Part shown: positions 25,771 to 34,618 of the stretch, one piece after another
Layout of the letters: every line of letters begins with the position of its first letter
How positions within the stretch are numbered: position 1 is the first letter of the stretch
From: JAQBVV01 sp965249205
Lineage (GTDB): Bacteria > Acidobacteriota > Vicinamibacteria > Vicinamibacterales > UBA2999
Length of the DNA: 64,000 nucleotides
Assembly (NCBI GenBank): GCA_965249205.1
Contig: CBDFLL010000005.1
Span: 868,001 to 932,000, forward strand
Direction of reading: 5' to 3'
The notes under the pieces: generated by a model
Told to the model about the DNA's origin: nothing
Database searches by the model: none
The model's input: only the letters and a program-made list of their open reading frames with translations
Translations under genes and position numbers: made by a program

Positions 25771-25800
25771 ATTATAGGGGCGCGAGAATCAGCAACGCAA
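25771..25800 (-). promoter_or_regulatory. Candidate sigma70-type promoter for the tRNA-Val/tRNA-Asp pair
   Basis: Reading the minus strand, TTGCGT (25800-25795) is separated by 18 bases from a perfect TATAAT (25776-25771), 62 bases before the tRNA-Val 5' end. The -35 box is weak. It overlaps the 3' end of the methyltransferase gene, so read-through from the upstream operon is an alternative source of transcription. Confidence 0.35.
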
Positions 25801-26299
25801 GGAGCGCGAATCCCGCGATTAGCCCACCGACGGCGCGGTACTCGCGGTTGCGACGCGCCCGCGCGAAGCTGAATCGCCGCACCATTGGCTCGGCCCGGGA
25901 CGCCCGGTATTCGTCGTACGCCGCTCCGAAGGCTTGCCTCAACCGCGCTTCCTCGAGTCGTATCGCAGCCGCGATAGTCACCGCCATATACACCGATGCC
26001 ACAGCCGCAACAGTCAGGCTGCGCGATGCCACGACAACCCCCAAAGCGATCACGATCGAGCCGGCGTACAGCGGGTGAGGCAGGAAACGATACGGGCCCG
26101 AGCGCGTGACCTCACGACCTTTGTCAAGGTGTCCTGCTGCCCAGACACGTACGCACTCGCCAGCGCACGCAATGAGTACTCCGATCCGCCACGTAGCCCA
26201 GGTGGGCTGCGCGAACAGCAGCATCGCGGCCGCCGTCGCAAAGCCGAGCGACACCCGTCTCCGCGCCAGTATCTCGACTAAAGCGCTTTTCATGGCCAT
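25772..26299 (-). CDS. Isoprenylcysteine carboxyl methyltransferase (ICMT/PEMT-like) family membrane protein
   Basis: The start at 26299 follows a GGAGG about 13 bases upstream; ATGs at 26341 and 26293 are alternatives. The protein has 175 residues, three to four transmembrane segments, and the ICMT/PEMT signature SGPYRFLPHPLYAGSIVIAL followed by a second signature RLEEARLRQAFGAAYDEYRA. Such integral membrane enzymes use SAM to methylate lipid or isoprenoid carboxyls or amines; bacterial substrates are mostly unknown. It is 141 bases after waaC and may be the last gene of the lipopolysaccharide operon. Confidence 0.82.
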   Translation of the reverse strand: MAMKSALVEILARRRVSLGFATAAAMLLFAQPTWATWRIGVLIACAGECVRVWAAGHLDKGREVTRSGPYRFLPHPLYAGSIVIALGVVVASRSLTVAAVASVYMAVTIAAAIRLEEARLRQAFGAAYDEYRASRAEPMVRRFSFARARRNREYRAVGGLIAGFALLALLILAPL

Positions 26300-26440
26300 G
26301 TGGCGTTCGAGCCTCCGCAATGCCGAGAATGGTAACGGCATTCGGCGGGACCGAAGCGTGCAGTGGCGCGTACAGAAGTCCCATGGCTCGCCCAGTCAGC
26401 ACAAGGGCTATCTGAAAAGCGCTCTAGACGTGCCGACAGG

Positions 26441-27451
26441 TCACCCATGCGCGCGTACCCGCCGGCCGACAGCCTGCGCCACTTCTTCCGGCGTGATCTC
26501 CCCGATGCACGGCGCGGCCCTACCGCAGCGCCGCTCGTAGCGACAGGAACAGGTGGCGAACCGTGAGAGCGACACGTCTCGCGCCGCCCACGGACCGTTG
26601 CGCTCAGGGGACGTGGGCCCGAAGAGCGCCACGATCGGCGTCCCAACTGCACCGGCGATGTGGAGCGGGCCGGTGTCGCCCGAGACCATCAGCTTGGCGG
26701 CCCGAGCGATCCCCACAAGATCGGCAATCGTCGTCGACGGTGCCACGTCCGCGGCGCCCTGCGACGCGGCTGCCACCGACGCCGCCAGCCCCTCCTCGCC
26801 AGGCCCCCACAACACTACCGAGCGCCAGCCGTGCTCGCCTCGAATCGACGCCGCAACGGCCCCGAACCTCTCCGCCGGCCAGCGTTTGTTCGGCCACGCC
26901 GCGCCCGGGTTCAGGATCGCGTACCCGTCCTGCCCAGGTCGGTCCACCACCGCTCTCACTGTGTCGGTTCGTGGAAAACGAATCGGAAAGCGCACAGTCT
27001 GATCGCTGACGTCGAGAGCACGCAGCAGGCCAAGGCTCTTGCTGATGACGTGCGGCGCCGTTCCAGGATCCGGCGCGTCAGTGTAAAAGAGCCTCGCGAG
27101 CGGCTCGCGTAGGTGCGCCCTTGGAAACCCGATCGTCTGCCCCGCCCCGACAAGCCGACCCAGGACGGCCGATTTCAGCAGCCCCTGCAAGTCGACAACG
27201 GCGTCATAGCGCGCTGCCCGCAGGCTCTTGAGGACAGAGAGCGCCTCACCGCCGCCGATCCGCACGTCCCGAGGGTCGAACGCGATTGGCCGGTCGATGC
27301 ACTCGACAAGTTCCAGCAGCTCGACATACCTGGGATCAACCAACCAGTCGATCTGCGCGTCCGGAAACCGGGACCGCAGCGCAGCCGCTGTCGGAATGCC
27401 ATGGATAACGTCGCCAAGGGAGCCGAGCCGAACGATCAGGAACTTCTTCAC
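26441..27451 (-). CDS. waaC: Lipopolysaccharide heptosyltransferase I-like (GT9)
   Basis: The 336-residue protein opens with MKKFLIVRLGSLGDVIHGIP, the GT9 heptosyltransferase signature, then YDAVVDLQGLLKSA typical of WaaC rather than WaaF. The C-terminal nucleotide-sugar region has ILNPGAAWPNKRWPAERFG, MVSGDTGPLHIAGAVGTP and VALFGPTSPERNGPW. WaaC adds the first L-glycero-D-manno-heptose to Kdo of the lipopolysaccharide core at the inner membrane. Extra cysteines (CSCRYERRCGRAAPC) near the C-terminus recall metal-site motifs seen in some family members. It follows rfaE2 by 30 bases. Confidence 0.88.
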   Translation of the reverse strand: MKKFLIVRLGSLGDVIHGIPTAAALRSRFPDAQIDWLVDPRYVELLELVECIDRPIAFDPRDVRIGGGEALSVLKSLRAARYDAVVDLQGLLKSAVLGRLVGAGQTIGFPRAHLREPLARLFYTDAPDPGTAPHVISKSLGLLRALDVSDQTVRFPIRFPRTDTVRAVVDRPGQDGYAILNPGAAWPNKRWPAERFGAVAASIRGEHGWRSVVLWGPGEEGLAASVAAASQGAADVAPSTTIADLVGIARAAKLMVSGDTGPLHIAGAVGTPIVALFGPTSPERNGPWAARDVSLSRFATCSCRYERRCGRAAPCIGEITPEEVAQAVGRRVRAHG

Positions 27452-27481
27452 AGATCGGACCTTGTCACGGATCGCAATCGG

Positions 27482-28030
27482 TCACGGGTCTGAGCGGCGC
27501 CGGGGCAACTCGGCGGCAGCCGGCCCACTGCGGCCGCTGATACGTGCCAGGAGGTCGCGCGTCGAGTGATCTTTGGGATCACCGACGATCGCAATCCGAC
27601 CTCCGTAACCGTTGACGATGTCTCGTTCGGGTACGGTATCAGGCGCGTAGTCAGTCCCTTTGCAGTGCACGTCTGGCGTCAATGCCAGCAGCAGCGGGCC
27701 CACGGTCGGTTCGGGAAAGATCACAACGTAGTCCACACACCGCAGGGCGGCCACCAGCTCTGCCCGATCAGCCGCAGCCAGGATGGGGCGAGACGGCCGG
27801 TCATGCTCCCGGCCAGCGTTCTGACCCGTGCTCTTGAGACCCCGCACCGACTCGTCGTCGTTGATCGCCACAACCAGACGATCGCCTTCCGCGGCCGCCG
27901 CCCGGAGATAGCGCGTGTGACCCACGTGCAGCAGATCGAAGCAGCCGTTGGCGAACGCCACGGTGAGGCCGGCGGCACGATCGCCAGCCACTCTCGCCAC
28001 AAGCGCGTCGCGCGCTAGGATCTCACCCAC
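27482..28030 (-). CDS. rfaE2: D-glycero-beta-D-manno-heptose 1-phosphate adenylyltransferase
   Basis: The 182-residue nucleotidyltransferase has the HxGH motif in NGCFDLLHVGHTRYLRAAA near residue 29, followed by VVAINDDESVRGLKS and later CVDYVVIFPEPTVGPLL and PDVHCKGTDYAPDTVPE. It corresponds to the C-terminal domain of HldE, which makes ADP-heptose. An extra segment GQNAGREHDRPSRP near residue 66 is longer than the loop usual for the family. Its start overlaps the kinase gene by eight bases, so the two HldE activities are split but coupled. Confidence 0.92.
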   Translation of the reverse strand: MGEILARDALVARVAGDRAAGLTVAFANGCFDLLHVGHTRYLRAAAAEGDRLVVAINDDESVRGLKSTGQNAGREHDRPSRPILAAADRAELVAALRCVDYVVIFPEPTVGPLLLALTPDVHCKGTDYAPDTVPERDIVNGYGGRIAIVGDPKDHSTRDLLARISGRSGPAAAELPRRRSDP

Positions 28031-29060
28031 GGCCGTTCGTCTCGACGGCCCGTCGGAGTTCGGCGCCGGCGACCGTGGCCGTGCCCCGCTTCATCACCAC
28101 CAATCCGCCTGCGTAGTTGGCCAGGCGTGCCGCCGCTTCGACGCTGCCACCTGCCGCGAGTGCCAGGGCAACGGTTGAGACCACCGTGTCGCCGGCTCCC
28201 GTTACGTCAACGATCGCGTCGGAGCCGAAGATCGGAATGTGCAGGGTCGGCGTATCCCGGACGAACAGCGCCATGCCCCGGCTCCCTCGCGTGATCAGCA
28301 CGGCCTGCATGCGCGTGCGTGCGAGCACCTCCCGCCCTGCTCGTTCGAGCATCCGCCGATTGTCGTTGATGCGAATGCCAAGTGCATGCTCGACTTCGGA
28401 CTCATTCGGCGTACACGCAGCCAACCCGCTGTACTTCAGCAGCCGGTACCGTGTGTCGATCAACACCGGAATCGGGGATCCGTCCCGTCGCCGTGACCCC
28501 TTCAACGTGCGCCGGATCGTGGCCACAAACGCCGGCGTGATCAGACCTGATCCGTAGTCGGAGACCAGCACCGCGTCACCCTGCCGGCTCGCGTCGAGCG
28601 CGGTACGCTCAAACGCCTGACGCACAGAAGGCAGCACAGGCTCGGTGACGCCGCGGTCGATCCGCACGACCTGCTGCTTGGCGGAGTGCACACCGCCGGC
28701 GAGGATTCGCGTCTTGACTGGTGTGGCCGCGCCCTGCACGCGCATCAGACGGCGCGCATCGACACTACGATGCAAAGCCGCCACGACTCGACGGCCAGGC
28801 CCGTCGCGACCAATCGCCGAGATCAGCGTCGCCTTGCCACCAAGGCTCGCCACGTTGTTGGCCGCGTTCCCGGCGCCGCCCGGGACGATCTCAGTGGAGT
28901 CGTACTCAAGAATCAGCACCGGCGCCTCACGCGACACGCGGGCCACGCGACCGTAGACGAACTCGTCCACGACGACATCGCCAACAACGATGACTCGCGT
29001 GTTGCGAAACGAGTCGATCAACGAGAGCAGGTGCGCGGCATCCAACCGTGGCTCCTCCAT
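28023..29060 (-). CDS. rfaE1: D-glycero-beta-D-manno-heptose-7-phosphate kinase
   Basis: The 345-residue PfkB-family kinase shows IVVGDVVVDEFVYGRVARVS near residue 20, the substrate-binding PGGAGNAANNVASLGGKATL, and the catalytic DVTGAGDTVVSTVALALAAG with Asp as the base near residue 297. It corresponds to the N-terminal half of HldE and phosphorylates heptose 7-phosphate to the 1,7-bisphosphate. It abuts the waaF stop with no gap. The intervening gmhB and the isomerase gmhA are not in this window. Confidence 0.93.
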   Translation of the reverse strand: MEEPRLDAAHLLSLIDSFRNTRVIVVGDVVVDEFVYGRVARVSREAPVLILEYDSTEIVPGGAGNAANNVASLGGKATLISAIGRDGPGRRVVAALHRSVDARRLMRVQGAATPVKTRILAGGVHSAKQQVVRIDRGVTEPVLPSVRQAFERTALDASRQGDAVLVSDYGSGLITPAFVATIRRTLKGSRRRDGSPIPVLIDTRYRLLKYSGLAACTPNESEVEHALGIRINDNRRMLERAGREVLARTRMQAVLITRGSRGMALFVRDTPTLHIPIFGSDAIVDVTGAGDTVVSTVALALAAGGSVEAAARLANYAGGLVVMKRGTATVAGAELRRAVETNGRG

Positions 29061-30110
29061 TTACGGTGTCGAGGATAGCAGTGACGTGAGCGCCCCGTAC
29101 ACGCGCTCGGGGGCAATGCCAGTCATGCAGCGATGGTCGATGGGGCACTCGCGAAGCATGCAGGGACGGCACGAGACCGGATGCGTCAGTACTTCTGCCC
29201 GGCTGCCCGAGCGCGTCAGCGGCGCCGTTTCGCCTTCCCGTGTCGGACCGAACAGCGCGACGAGCGGTGTCCCGACAGCCGCCGCCAAATGCATCGCCCC
29301 CGAATCATTTGCTACACAGGCCCCGGCGACACTCAGCACACCAGCCAGCATCGGAATCGTGGTCTGACCGGTCATGTCGATGACGTGCGGCGCGGCGTCC
29401 GCGTCGACCGTCCGCACAACCTCGCCCACCGTCGCGGCATCGCCCTGGCTTCCGACCATCACACACGTGGCCTGGCGCTGCCGCACAACATCGCTGACCA
29501 CGCGAGCCGCAAACGACGGAATCCAGCGCTTGGCGTGGCCATACGCAGCGCCAGACGCAAAGACAACCAGTGGCCTGCCCCCATCCCATCCGCGCTCGAG
29601 GAGTTGCTGCCGCGCCGCCGCCGACGCGTCATCGGTAATCGTGACGCCCGGCTCGAGGGGTCCGCTCTCGATGCCCAGCTCGCGTGTGAGGTGCTGATAG
29701 TAGGCGCCCTGGTGCATGCTGGCCGCCGGACGTCGGACAACACGCGACAGCAGCCTCCCCCGGGTGTCCGAGCCGTATCCCCAGCGATCTGGAATCGCCG
29801 CGCGTTTAGCGAGCCACGCGGCCGCGAAGGAATTCGGTAACAGGATCGCGAGATCGGCGCCCAGCCGCCGCAGCCGTCCCACATCCGCCGCGAACACACG
29901 CCACTGCCACCATCGCCCGCTCCATTGCAACGTCACACGCTCGTCAACGAACGGCACCAGGCTGAAGACCTCGGCGACGCCACGGCGAGCCGCGACGACC
30001 AGTCGGGCGGACGGAAATCTGCGCCGCACGTCACCGATCGCAGGTAAGGCCATCACGGTGTCGCCAAGCCAGTTTGGAGCCAGGACGACGACGCACGCCG
30101 GTTCAGACAT
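29061..30110 (-). CDS. waaF: Lipopolysaccharide heptosyltransferase II-like (GT9)
   Basis: The ATG at 30110 gives 349 residues and overlaps the acyltransferase stop by eight bases (ATGTCTGA); a longer frame upstream is spurious. The N-terminus VVLAPNWLGDTVMALPAIGD is the WaaF signature. The donor-binding domain has FASGAAYGHAKRWIPSFAAR, VANDSGAMHLAAAVGTPLVA and LFGPTREGETAPL, followed by CRPCMLRECPIDHRCM, a conserved cysteine cluster. WaaF adds the second heptose to the inner core. Gene order with rfaE1, rfaE2 and waaC supports the role. Confidence 0.9.
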   Translation of the reverse strand: MSEPACVVVLAPNWLGDTVMALPAIGDVRRRFPSARLVVAARRGVAEVFSLVPFVDERVTLQWSGRWWQWRVFAADVGRLRRLGADLAILLPNSFAAAWLAKRAAIPDRWGYGSDTRGRLLSRVVRRPAASMHQGAYYQHLTRELGIESGPLEPGVTITDDASAAARQQLLERGWDGGRPLVVFASGAAYGHAKRWIPSFAARVVSDVVRQRQATCVMVGSQGDAATVGEVVRTVDADAAPHVIDMTGQTTIPMLAGVLSVAGACVANDSGAMHLAAAVGTPLVALFGPTREGETAPLTRSGSRAEVLTHPVSCRPCMLRECPIDHRCMTGIAPERVYGALTSLLSSTP

Positions 30111-31050
30111 CCGCCTCCGCGTCCGAGGGTTCGTCGAGCGGAGACTCCCCAGCCGGCGCGTCCAGGTCGCGCCACCGTCGGTGCATCCACATCCAGAGTT
30201 CGGGATGTCGCCGCACGTACATCTCGAGCACATCCGTACACCGCTGCGTGAACTCGCGCACAGCGTCCGGAGTATCGGCCGTGGGTGGATCCACGGGATG
30301 TTCGTAGATGAAGCGGTAGCGGCCGTGCGGCAATGGCAACGCAAACACTGGAATGACGGGCGCGCCGGTCCGAAGGGCAAGCGCCGCAAGCGCTGAGGTG
30401 GTGGCAGCCGGGCGGCGAAAGAATTCCACATACACGGCGTCCGACGAGTGCAGGTGCTGATCGATCAGCACCCCGACGATGCCCCCAGCGCCCAGAGTCC
30501 GTAGGATGCGCCGTACTGCACCCTCCCGATAGATCACGGCATTGCCCGTGGACGTGCGAATCTCCTCAAGCGCGGTGTGCAGATAGGGATTGTCGAGCGG
30601 CCTCGCCAACACCGTCATCGGCGCCATGCGCAACGCATGCGCCATGGCCAGCAACTCCCAATAACCAAAGTGGCCCGTGAAGATGAGGATGCCGCGACCC
30701 TGGGCCTGCGCCTGACGCAGCCGCTCCTCCCCCTCCACCTCACTAGCCGCGAGCATCTGATCGCGAGAATAGCTATCGAACTTGATCAGTTCGAACAGCA
30801 GCGCGCCGAAATGGGCGAACATCGCCCGAACGAGGGCGCGGCGCGCCTGAGCGGAGCGCCCCGGAAACGCATACTCCAGGTTCTCCAGCGCGGTACTCCG
30901 ACGCCGGCCGTCGGCAACGTACGCCAACAGACCCACCGTACGACCCAGCGCCCGTACGGCGGTCATCGGCACAAACGGAACAATGCGACGGACGCTGCCA
31001 GCCATCGCTGACTCGAACCGATACCGACACGCGACGACGAAACGGCTCAC
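30103..31050 (-). CDS. lpxL: Lipid A biosynthesis late acyltransferase (LpxL/HtrB family)
   Basis: The 315-residue protein has the family HxxxxE catalytic motif in IFTGHFGYWELLAMAHAL near residue 127, the upstream ALENLEYAFPGRSAQARRAL, and the downstream PLDNPYLHTALEEIR and MWMHRRW. These enzymes acylate the Kdo2-lipid IVA disaccharide on the inner face of the cytoplasmic membrane. One weak hydrophobic N-terminal segment fits a membrane anchor. It overlaps lpxK by four bases and waaF by eight. LpxL against LpxM cannot be separated from sequence alone. Confidence 0.9.
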   Translation of the reverse strand: MSRFVVACRYRFESAMAGSVRRIVPFVPMTAVRALGRTVGLLAYVADGRRRSTALENLEYAFPGRSAQARRALVRAMFAHFGALLFELIKFDSYSRDQMLAASEVEGEERLRQAQAQGRGILIFTGHFGYWELLAMAHALRMAPMTVLARPLDNPYLHTALEEIRTSTGNAVIYREGAVRRILRTLGAGGIVGVLIDQHLHSSDAVYVEFFRRPAATTSALAALALRTGAPVIPVFALPLPHGRYRFIYEHPVDPPTADTPDAVREFTQRCTDVLEMYVRRHPELWMWMHRRWRDLDAPAGESPLDEPSDAEADV

Positions 31051-32156
31051 GCCGCCTCACCACCGCCGCCGGCTTGCACCGTGGCACCCGATACCGGTGA
31101 CGACGGGGCCCCGGTCTGGACTGGCCCCGACAGACGACTGCACCGGGCTGGACGCAACCGTTCGTCAATCCACGAGGCAAACGCCGGCGCCGGCTCAACG
31201 TCAACCTGCTGGGGAAGAAACGCCCACGGGATCTTCCCTGACGCGTCGCGTACACCCTCCAGGCGCATCGCGTCCTTCTCCGTCGTGACGATGAGGTCGG
31301 CGCCCACGTCGGTCGCCGTCCGCTCAATCGCCACGAGATCGCGGCGGGAGAACCAATGGTGATCACGAAAGGCGATCTCCCGTACGACGTCCCAGCCCTC
31401 TCCTCCATCATGCTCGGCACGTAGCGCAGCAAAGAAGCGCTCGGGACGAGCGATGCCAGCCACGGCCACGACGCGGCGGCCCCGCTCGGGAGACCCGGCC
31501 TGCGGCTCGAGGAACCGCGGCGACTCGTAGCGAGGCACAACACGGAACACAGGTGTGATCCCGAGCCTCTCGCCGATCGACTCCGCGGAATCCGGGCTGT
31601 CGGACACGAGCAACGCGTCAGCGGCCGAAGCCGCGTCAATCGACTCCCGCAACCGTCCCCACGGCAGGAGAGGCTCGGTGATGTCAGCGGCTGACATCAC
31701 CAGGAGGTTGATATCGCGAGCCAACTGCACATGCTGAAACCCATCGTCCAGCACATGCACGGTGCACCTGAGCGAGCGTTCCGCCAGACGTCCCGCCAGA
31801 TACCGATCGGATGACGCCAGAACCGGCACACCTGGTAGCGCACGCGCGAGCATCTGCGGCTCGTCGCCTGATTCCCGCGTCGGCACCAGCACCTCATGAC
31901 CATTGCTGACCACCACCACACCGTCGGTGGTACGACGCCGGCCGTAGCCTCGCGTCAGGATAGCCGGACGTTCGCCGGAAGCGATCAGGAGGCGGGCGAG
32001 GGCGGCTACGACGGGGGTCTTGCCGCTGCCGCCAACCGCGAGGTTGCCGACGCTGACGACGGGTTGCTCGAGTTGGCGCGTGCGATCGGGATGCCGCGCG
32101 TACCATGCGCGACGGAACCTGGCTGCGCGACCGTACACGCCGCTCAGCAGGCTCAA
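31047..32156 (-). CDS. lpxK: Tetraacyldisaccharide 4'-kinase
   Basis: The 369-residue P-loop kinase has PVVSVGNLAVGGSGKTPVVA near residue 33, AILTRGYGRR near 65 and the acidic LDDGFQHVQLARDINLLV motif near 140, all diagnostic of LpxK, which phosphorylates the 4' position of lipid A disaccharide. An Arg/Pro/Gly-rich C-terminal tail (about residues 335-369) is longer than usual and looks disordered. ATGA-type four-base overlaps tie it to waaA upstream and lpxL downstream. Confidence 0.93.
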   Translation of the reverse strand: MSLLSGVYGRAARFRRAWYARHPDRTRQLEQPVVSVGNLAVGGSGKTPVVAALARLLIASGERPAILTRGYGRRRTTDGVVVVSNGHEVLVPTRESGDEPQMLARALPGVPVLASSDRYLAGRLAERSLRCTVHVLDDGFQHVQLARDINLLVMSAADITEPLLPWGRLRESIDAASAADALLVSDSPDSAESIGERLGITPVFRVVPRYESPRFLEPQAGSPERGRRVVAVAGIARPERFFAALRAEHDGGEGWDVVREIAFRDHHWFSRRDLVAIERTATDVGADLIVTTEKDAMRLEGVRDASGKIPWAFLPQQVDVEPAPAFASWIDERLRPARCSRLSGPVQTGAPSSPVSGATVQAGGGGEAA

Positions 32157-33484
32157 TGGCTCACACGGAACGGATGGACCACCGCGGCGCGCCCGTTCCC
32201 GGGCGGCAGAAGCGCAGCGACTACAGCCAGCGTGCGCTCCTTGGCTCCCCGGTTGGTGTCAACGAGCGCCCGGGCGGCAGCGCCGAGCTTGGCACGGCGA
32301 ACCGGATCCCCCATCAGGCCTGCGATGGTTGTCTCCAGTTCCCGGTCGGATTGCACCTGCACCGCCGCGTCGTTGGTGAGGAAGGTCTCAGCTATCTCCG
32401 CGAAGTTGTCCATATGGGGACCAAAGATTACCGGTTTACCGAACGCCGCCGGCTCAAGAATGTTGTGGCCGCCCGCCCGCACGAGACTCCCGCCCACGAA
32501 GACCACGGTTGCAATCTGGTAGACATCTGCCAATTCGCCGATCGTGTCGAGCACTACCGCGTCAGCACGAGGTTCCGCATCGATGGGGAGATCGGTCCGC
32601 CGGATGGCCGACAGGCCCTCGGACACACAGAGGCGCTCGACCTCGGCGAACCGTTCCGGGTGGCGGGCTGCCAGCACCAGCAGCGGGCGACTGCCGCCCG
32701 TCCGAACCCGGTTGAACGCCCGGATGATCGCCGCCTCCTCCCCCTGGAGGGTGCTGCCGGCGACAAGAACAGGCCGGTTTGCCGACATGCGGAAAAAGCG
32801 CAACACACGTTCGCCGCCGCGTCCCGGCGCCGAGACCACATCGAGCGCATCGAACTTCAGGCTGCCCGTCACCGTGATACGGCCAGGATCGGCGCCCAGT
32901 TGTTCAAAGCGCGCCGCCGCCTCTCCCCCCTGCACGCAGAAACGATCGACATCGGCGAGCGCATGGCGAAAGACTGGCCGGATCATCCGATATCGCGGAA
33001 ACGATCGCGAAGAAATTCGCCCATTGGCGAGCAGAGTGGGGATGCCGCTGCGTCGACACTCCCGAAGCAGGTTGGGCCAGATCTCGGTGTCGATCATCAC
33101 GAAGAGCCGTGGCTTCAACCGGTTCAACGTGCGTCGCACGCTGGACGCCCAGTCGAACGGGAAATACAGGACACCGTCCACGTCCGCGGCGCCTTGCTGT
33201 GCCAGTCGCTGTCCAGTCAGCGTCGTGGTCGACAGAAAGAGGCGCAGTTGCGGGTAGCGACGGCGCAGTTCCGACATAAGGGGCGCCGCAGCCAGCACTT
33301 CGCCCACCGACACCGCGTGAATCCAGATCGACTCGTCGCCGGCTGCGTTCAGCGATGGCGGCAGGTGGCCAAGCCGCTCTCCCAGGCCGCCGACGTATTT
33401 CCCGTGGCGCAGCGCCTGGTACACGAAGTACGGCGACAGGGCCACAAGCGCCAGCAGCGTGATGAAGCTATAGAGGGAATACAC
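32153..33484 (-). CDS. waaA: 3-deoxy-D-manno-octulosonic acid transferase
   Basis: The 443-residue GT30 protein begins with a GTG and an N-terminal membrane anchor (about residues 3-22). The family motifs IWIHAVSVGEVLAAAPLM near 54, YFPFDWASSVRRTLNRLKP, IDTEIWPNLLRECRRSGIP near 130 and the C-terminal FVGGSLVRAGGHNILEPAAF follow. WaaA (KdtA) transfers Kdo from CMP-Kdo to lipid IVA. It is the first gene of the minus-strand operon running to waaC, and diverges from gap, with a good candidate promoter in the gap between them. Confidence 0.95.
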   Translation of the reverse strand: MYSLYSFITLLALVALSPYFVYQALRHGKYVGGLGERLGHLPPSLNAAGDESIWIHAVSVGEVLAAAPLMSELRRRYPQLRLFLSTTTLTGQRLAQQGAADVDGVLYFPFDWASSVRRTLNRLKPRLFVMIDTEIWPNLLRECRRSGIPTLLANGRISSRSFPRYRMIRPVFRHALADVDRFCVQGGEAAARFEQLGADPGRITVTGSLKFDALDVVSAPGRGGERVLRFFRMSANRPVLVAGSTLQGEEAAIIRAFNRVRTGGSRPLLVLAARHPERFAEVERLCVSEGLSAIRRTDLPIDAEPRADAVVLDTIGELADVYQIATVVFVGGSLVRAGGHNILEPAAFGKPVIFGPHMDNFAEIAETFLTNDAAVQVQSDRELETTIAGLMGDPVRRAKLGAAARALVDTNRGAKERTLAVVAALLPPGNGRAAVVHPFRVSH

Positions 33485-33520
33485 GCTAAATAGTAGAAAA
33501 AGCGGACCTTACAATCGTGA

Positions 33521-33549
33521 AGTATAGCGCCCGGATTGGCCCCATTCAA
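33521..33549 (-). promoter_or_regulatory. Candidate sigma70 promoter for the waaA-waaC operon
   Basis: On the minus strand TTGAAT (33549-33544) and TATACT (33526-33521) are separated by exactly 17 bases, and the -10 box lies 37 bases before the waaA GTG. The opposite strand has a weaker TTGGCC/TACAAT pair (33536-33541 and 33561-33566, 19-base spacer) that could drive gap. Both are pattern matches only. Confidence 0.45.
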
Positions 33550-33610
33550 GGCGGGTCGGTTACAATTACGGGTTGCGTGCGCATCCCGCGCGCGTAGGGG
33601 AGGACGTGGA

Positions 33611-34618
33611 ATGGCGGTGCGAGTCGGGATAAACGGGTTTGGAAGGATCGGGCGCAACATCATGCGCGCGGCATTGGGCCAAACTGACGTTGACTTTGTC
33701 GCAGTCAACGACCTGACCAACGCAGCGACGCTGGCGCACCTGCTCAAGTACGACTCCGTTCTCGGCAACCTCGACGCCGATGTGAAACCCACCGACGATG
33801 GCATTGCCGTCGATGGCGACGGGTTCAAGGTCCTGTCGACCAAAGACCCTGCGCAACTGCCATGGAAGGACCTTGGCGTCGACGTGGTCTTCGAGTCTAC
33901 TGGCCTCTTCACGGGCCGCGACAGTGCCGCGAAACACATCACGGCCGGCGCGAAGAAGGTCATCATCACGGCCCCCGCCAAGAATCCCGACTTCTCGGTG
34001 GTGCTTGGCGTCAACGAACAGAAGTACGACCCCGCAGCGCACCAGATCATCTCCAACGCGTCGTGCACGACGAACTGCCTCGCCCCGCTGGTGAAGGTGC
34101 TCCACGAGCAATTCGGCCTGCGCAAGGGTTGGATGACCACCGTGCACTCCTACACCAACGATCAGCAACTCCTCGATCTGCCGCACAAGGATCTGCGTCG
34201 TGCCCGCGCCGCGGGCATGTCGATCATCCCGACAACGACCGGCGCCGCCAGCGCCGTGGGCGAAGTGTTACCGGAACTGAAGGGACGCCTGGACGGGTTC
34301 GCGCTGCGCGTGCCGACACCGAATGTCTCGCTCGTCGATCTCAACGCGGTGGTCGACAAGAAGACCAACGCCGAGGAGGTCAATGCGGCGCTGCGGGCCG
34401 CCGCCGAAGGGCCACTGAAAGGCATTCTTGAATATTCGGAGGCGCCACTCGTCTCGATCGATTTCCGTGGCAACCCACGTTCGTCGATCGTCGACGCGGC
34501 GTACACGAAGGTCATGGACGGCGACTTCGTGAAGATCATGTCGTGGTACGACAATGAGTGGGGCTACGCGAACCGGTGCGTGGACCTGCTTCGCCTGCTT
34601 GTTGCGCAAGGACTGTGA
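33611..34618 (+). CDS. gap: Glyceraldehyde-3-phosphate dehydrogenase
   Basis: The ATG at 33611 follows GGGAGGA and gives 335 residues. The NAD-binding N-terminus VRVGINGFGRIGRNIMRAAL, the catalytic Cys in SNASCTTNCLAPLVKVL near residue 154, the His region WMTTVHSYTNDQQLLDLPHK and the C-terminal WYDNEWGYANRCVDLL are canonical for type I phosphorylating GAPDH. The product catalyses the glycolytic oxidation of glyceraldehyde 3-phosphate. Its stop overlaps the pgk start (GTGA), so the two are translationally coupled. Confidence 0.98.
   Translation: MAVRVGINGFGRIGRNIMRAALGQTDVDFVAVNDLTNAATLAHLLKYDSVLGNLDADVKPTDDGIAVDGDGFKVLSTKDPAQLPWKDLGVDVVFESTGLFTGRDSAAKHITAGAKKVIITAPAKNPDFSVVLGVNEQKYDPAAHQIISNASCTTNCLAPLVKVLHEQFGLRKGWMTTVHSYTNDQQLLDLPHKDLRRARAAGMSIIPTTTGAASAVGEVLPELKGRLDGFALRVPTPNVSLVDLNAVVDKKTNAEEVNAALRAAAEGPLKGILEYSEAPLVSIDFRGNPRSSIVDAAYTKVMDGDFVKIMSWYDNEWGYANRCVDLLRLLVAQGL

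Noticed and set aside
32105..33493. Plus-strand frame of 462 codons opposite waaA
   Set aside because: Fully antisense to a strong waaA gene and lacks any recognisable protein character.
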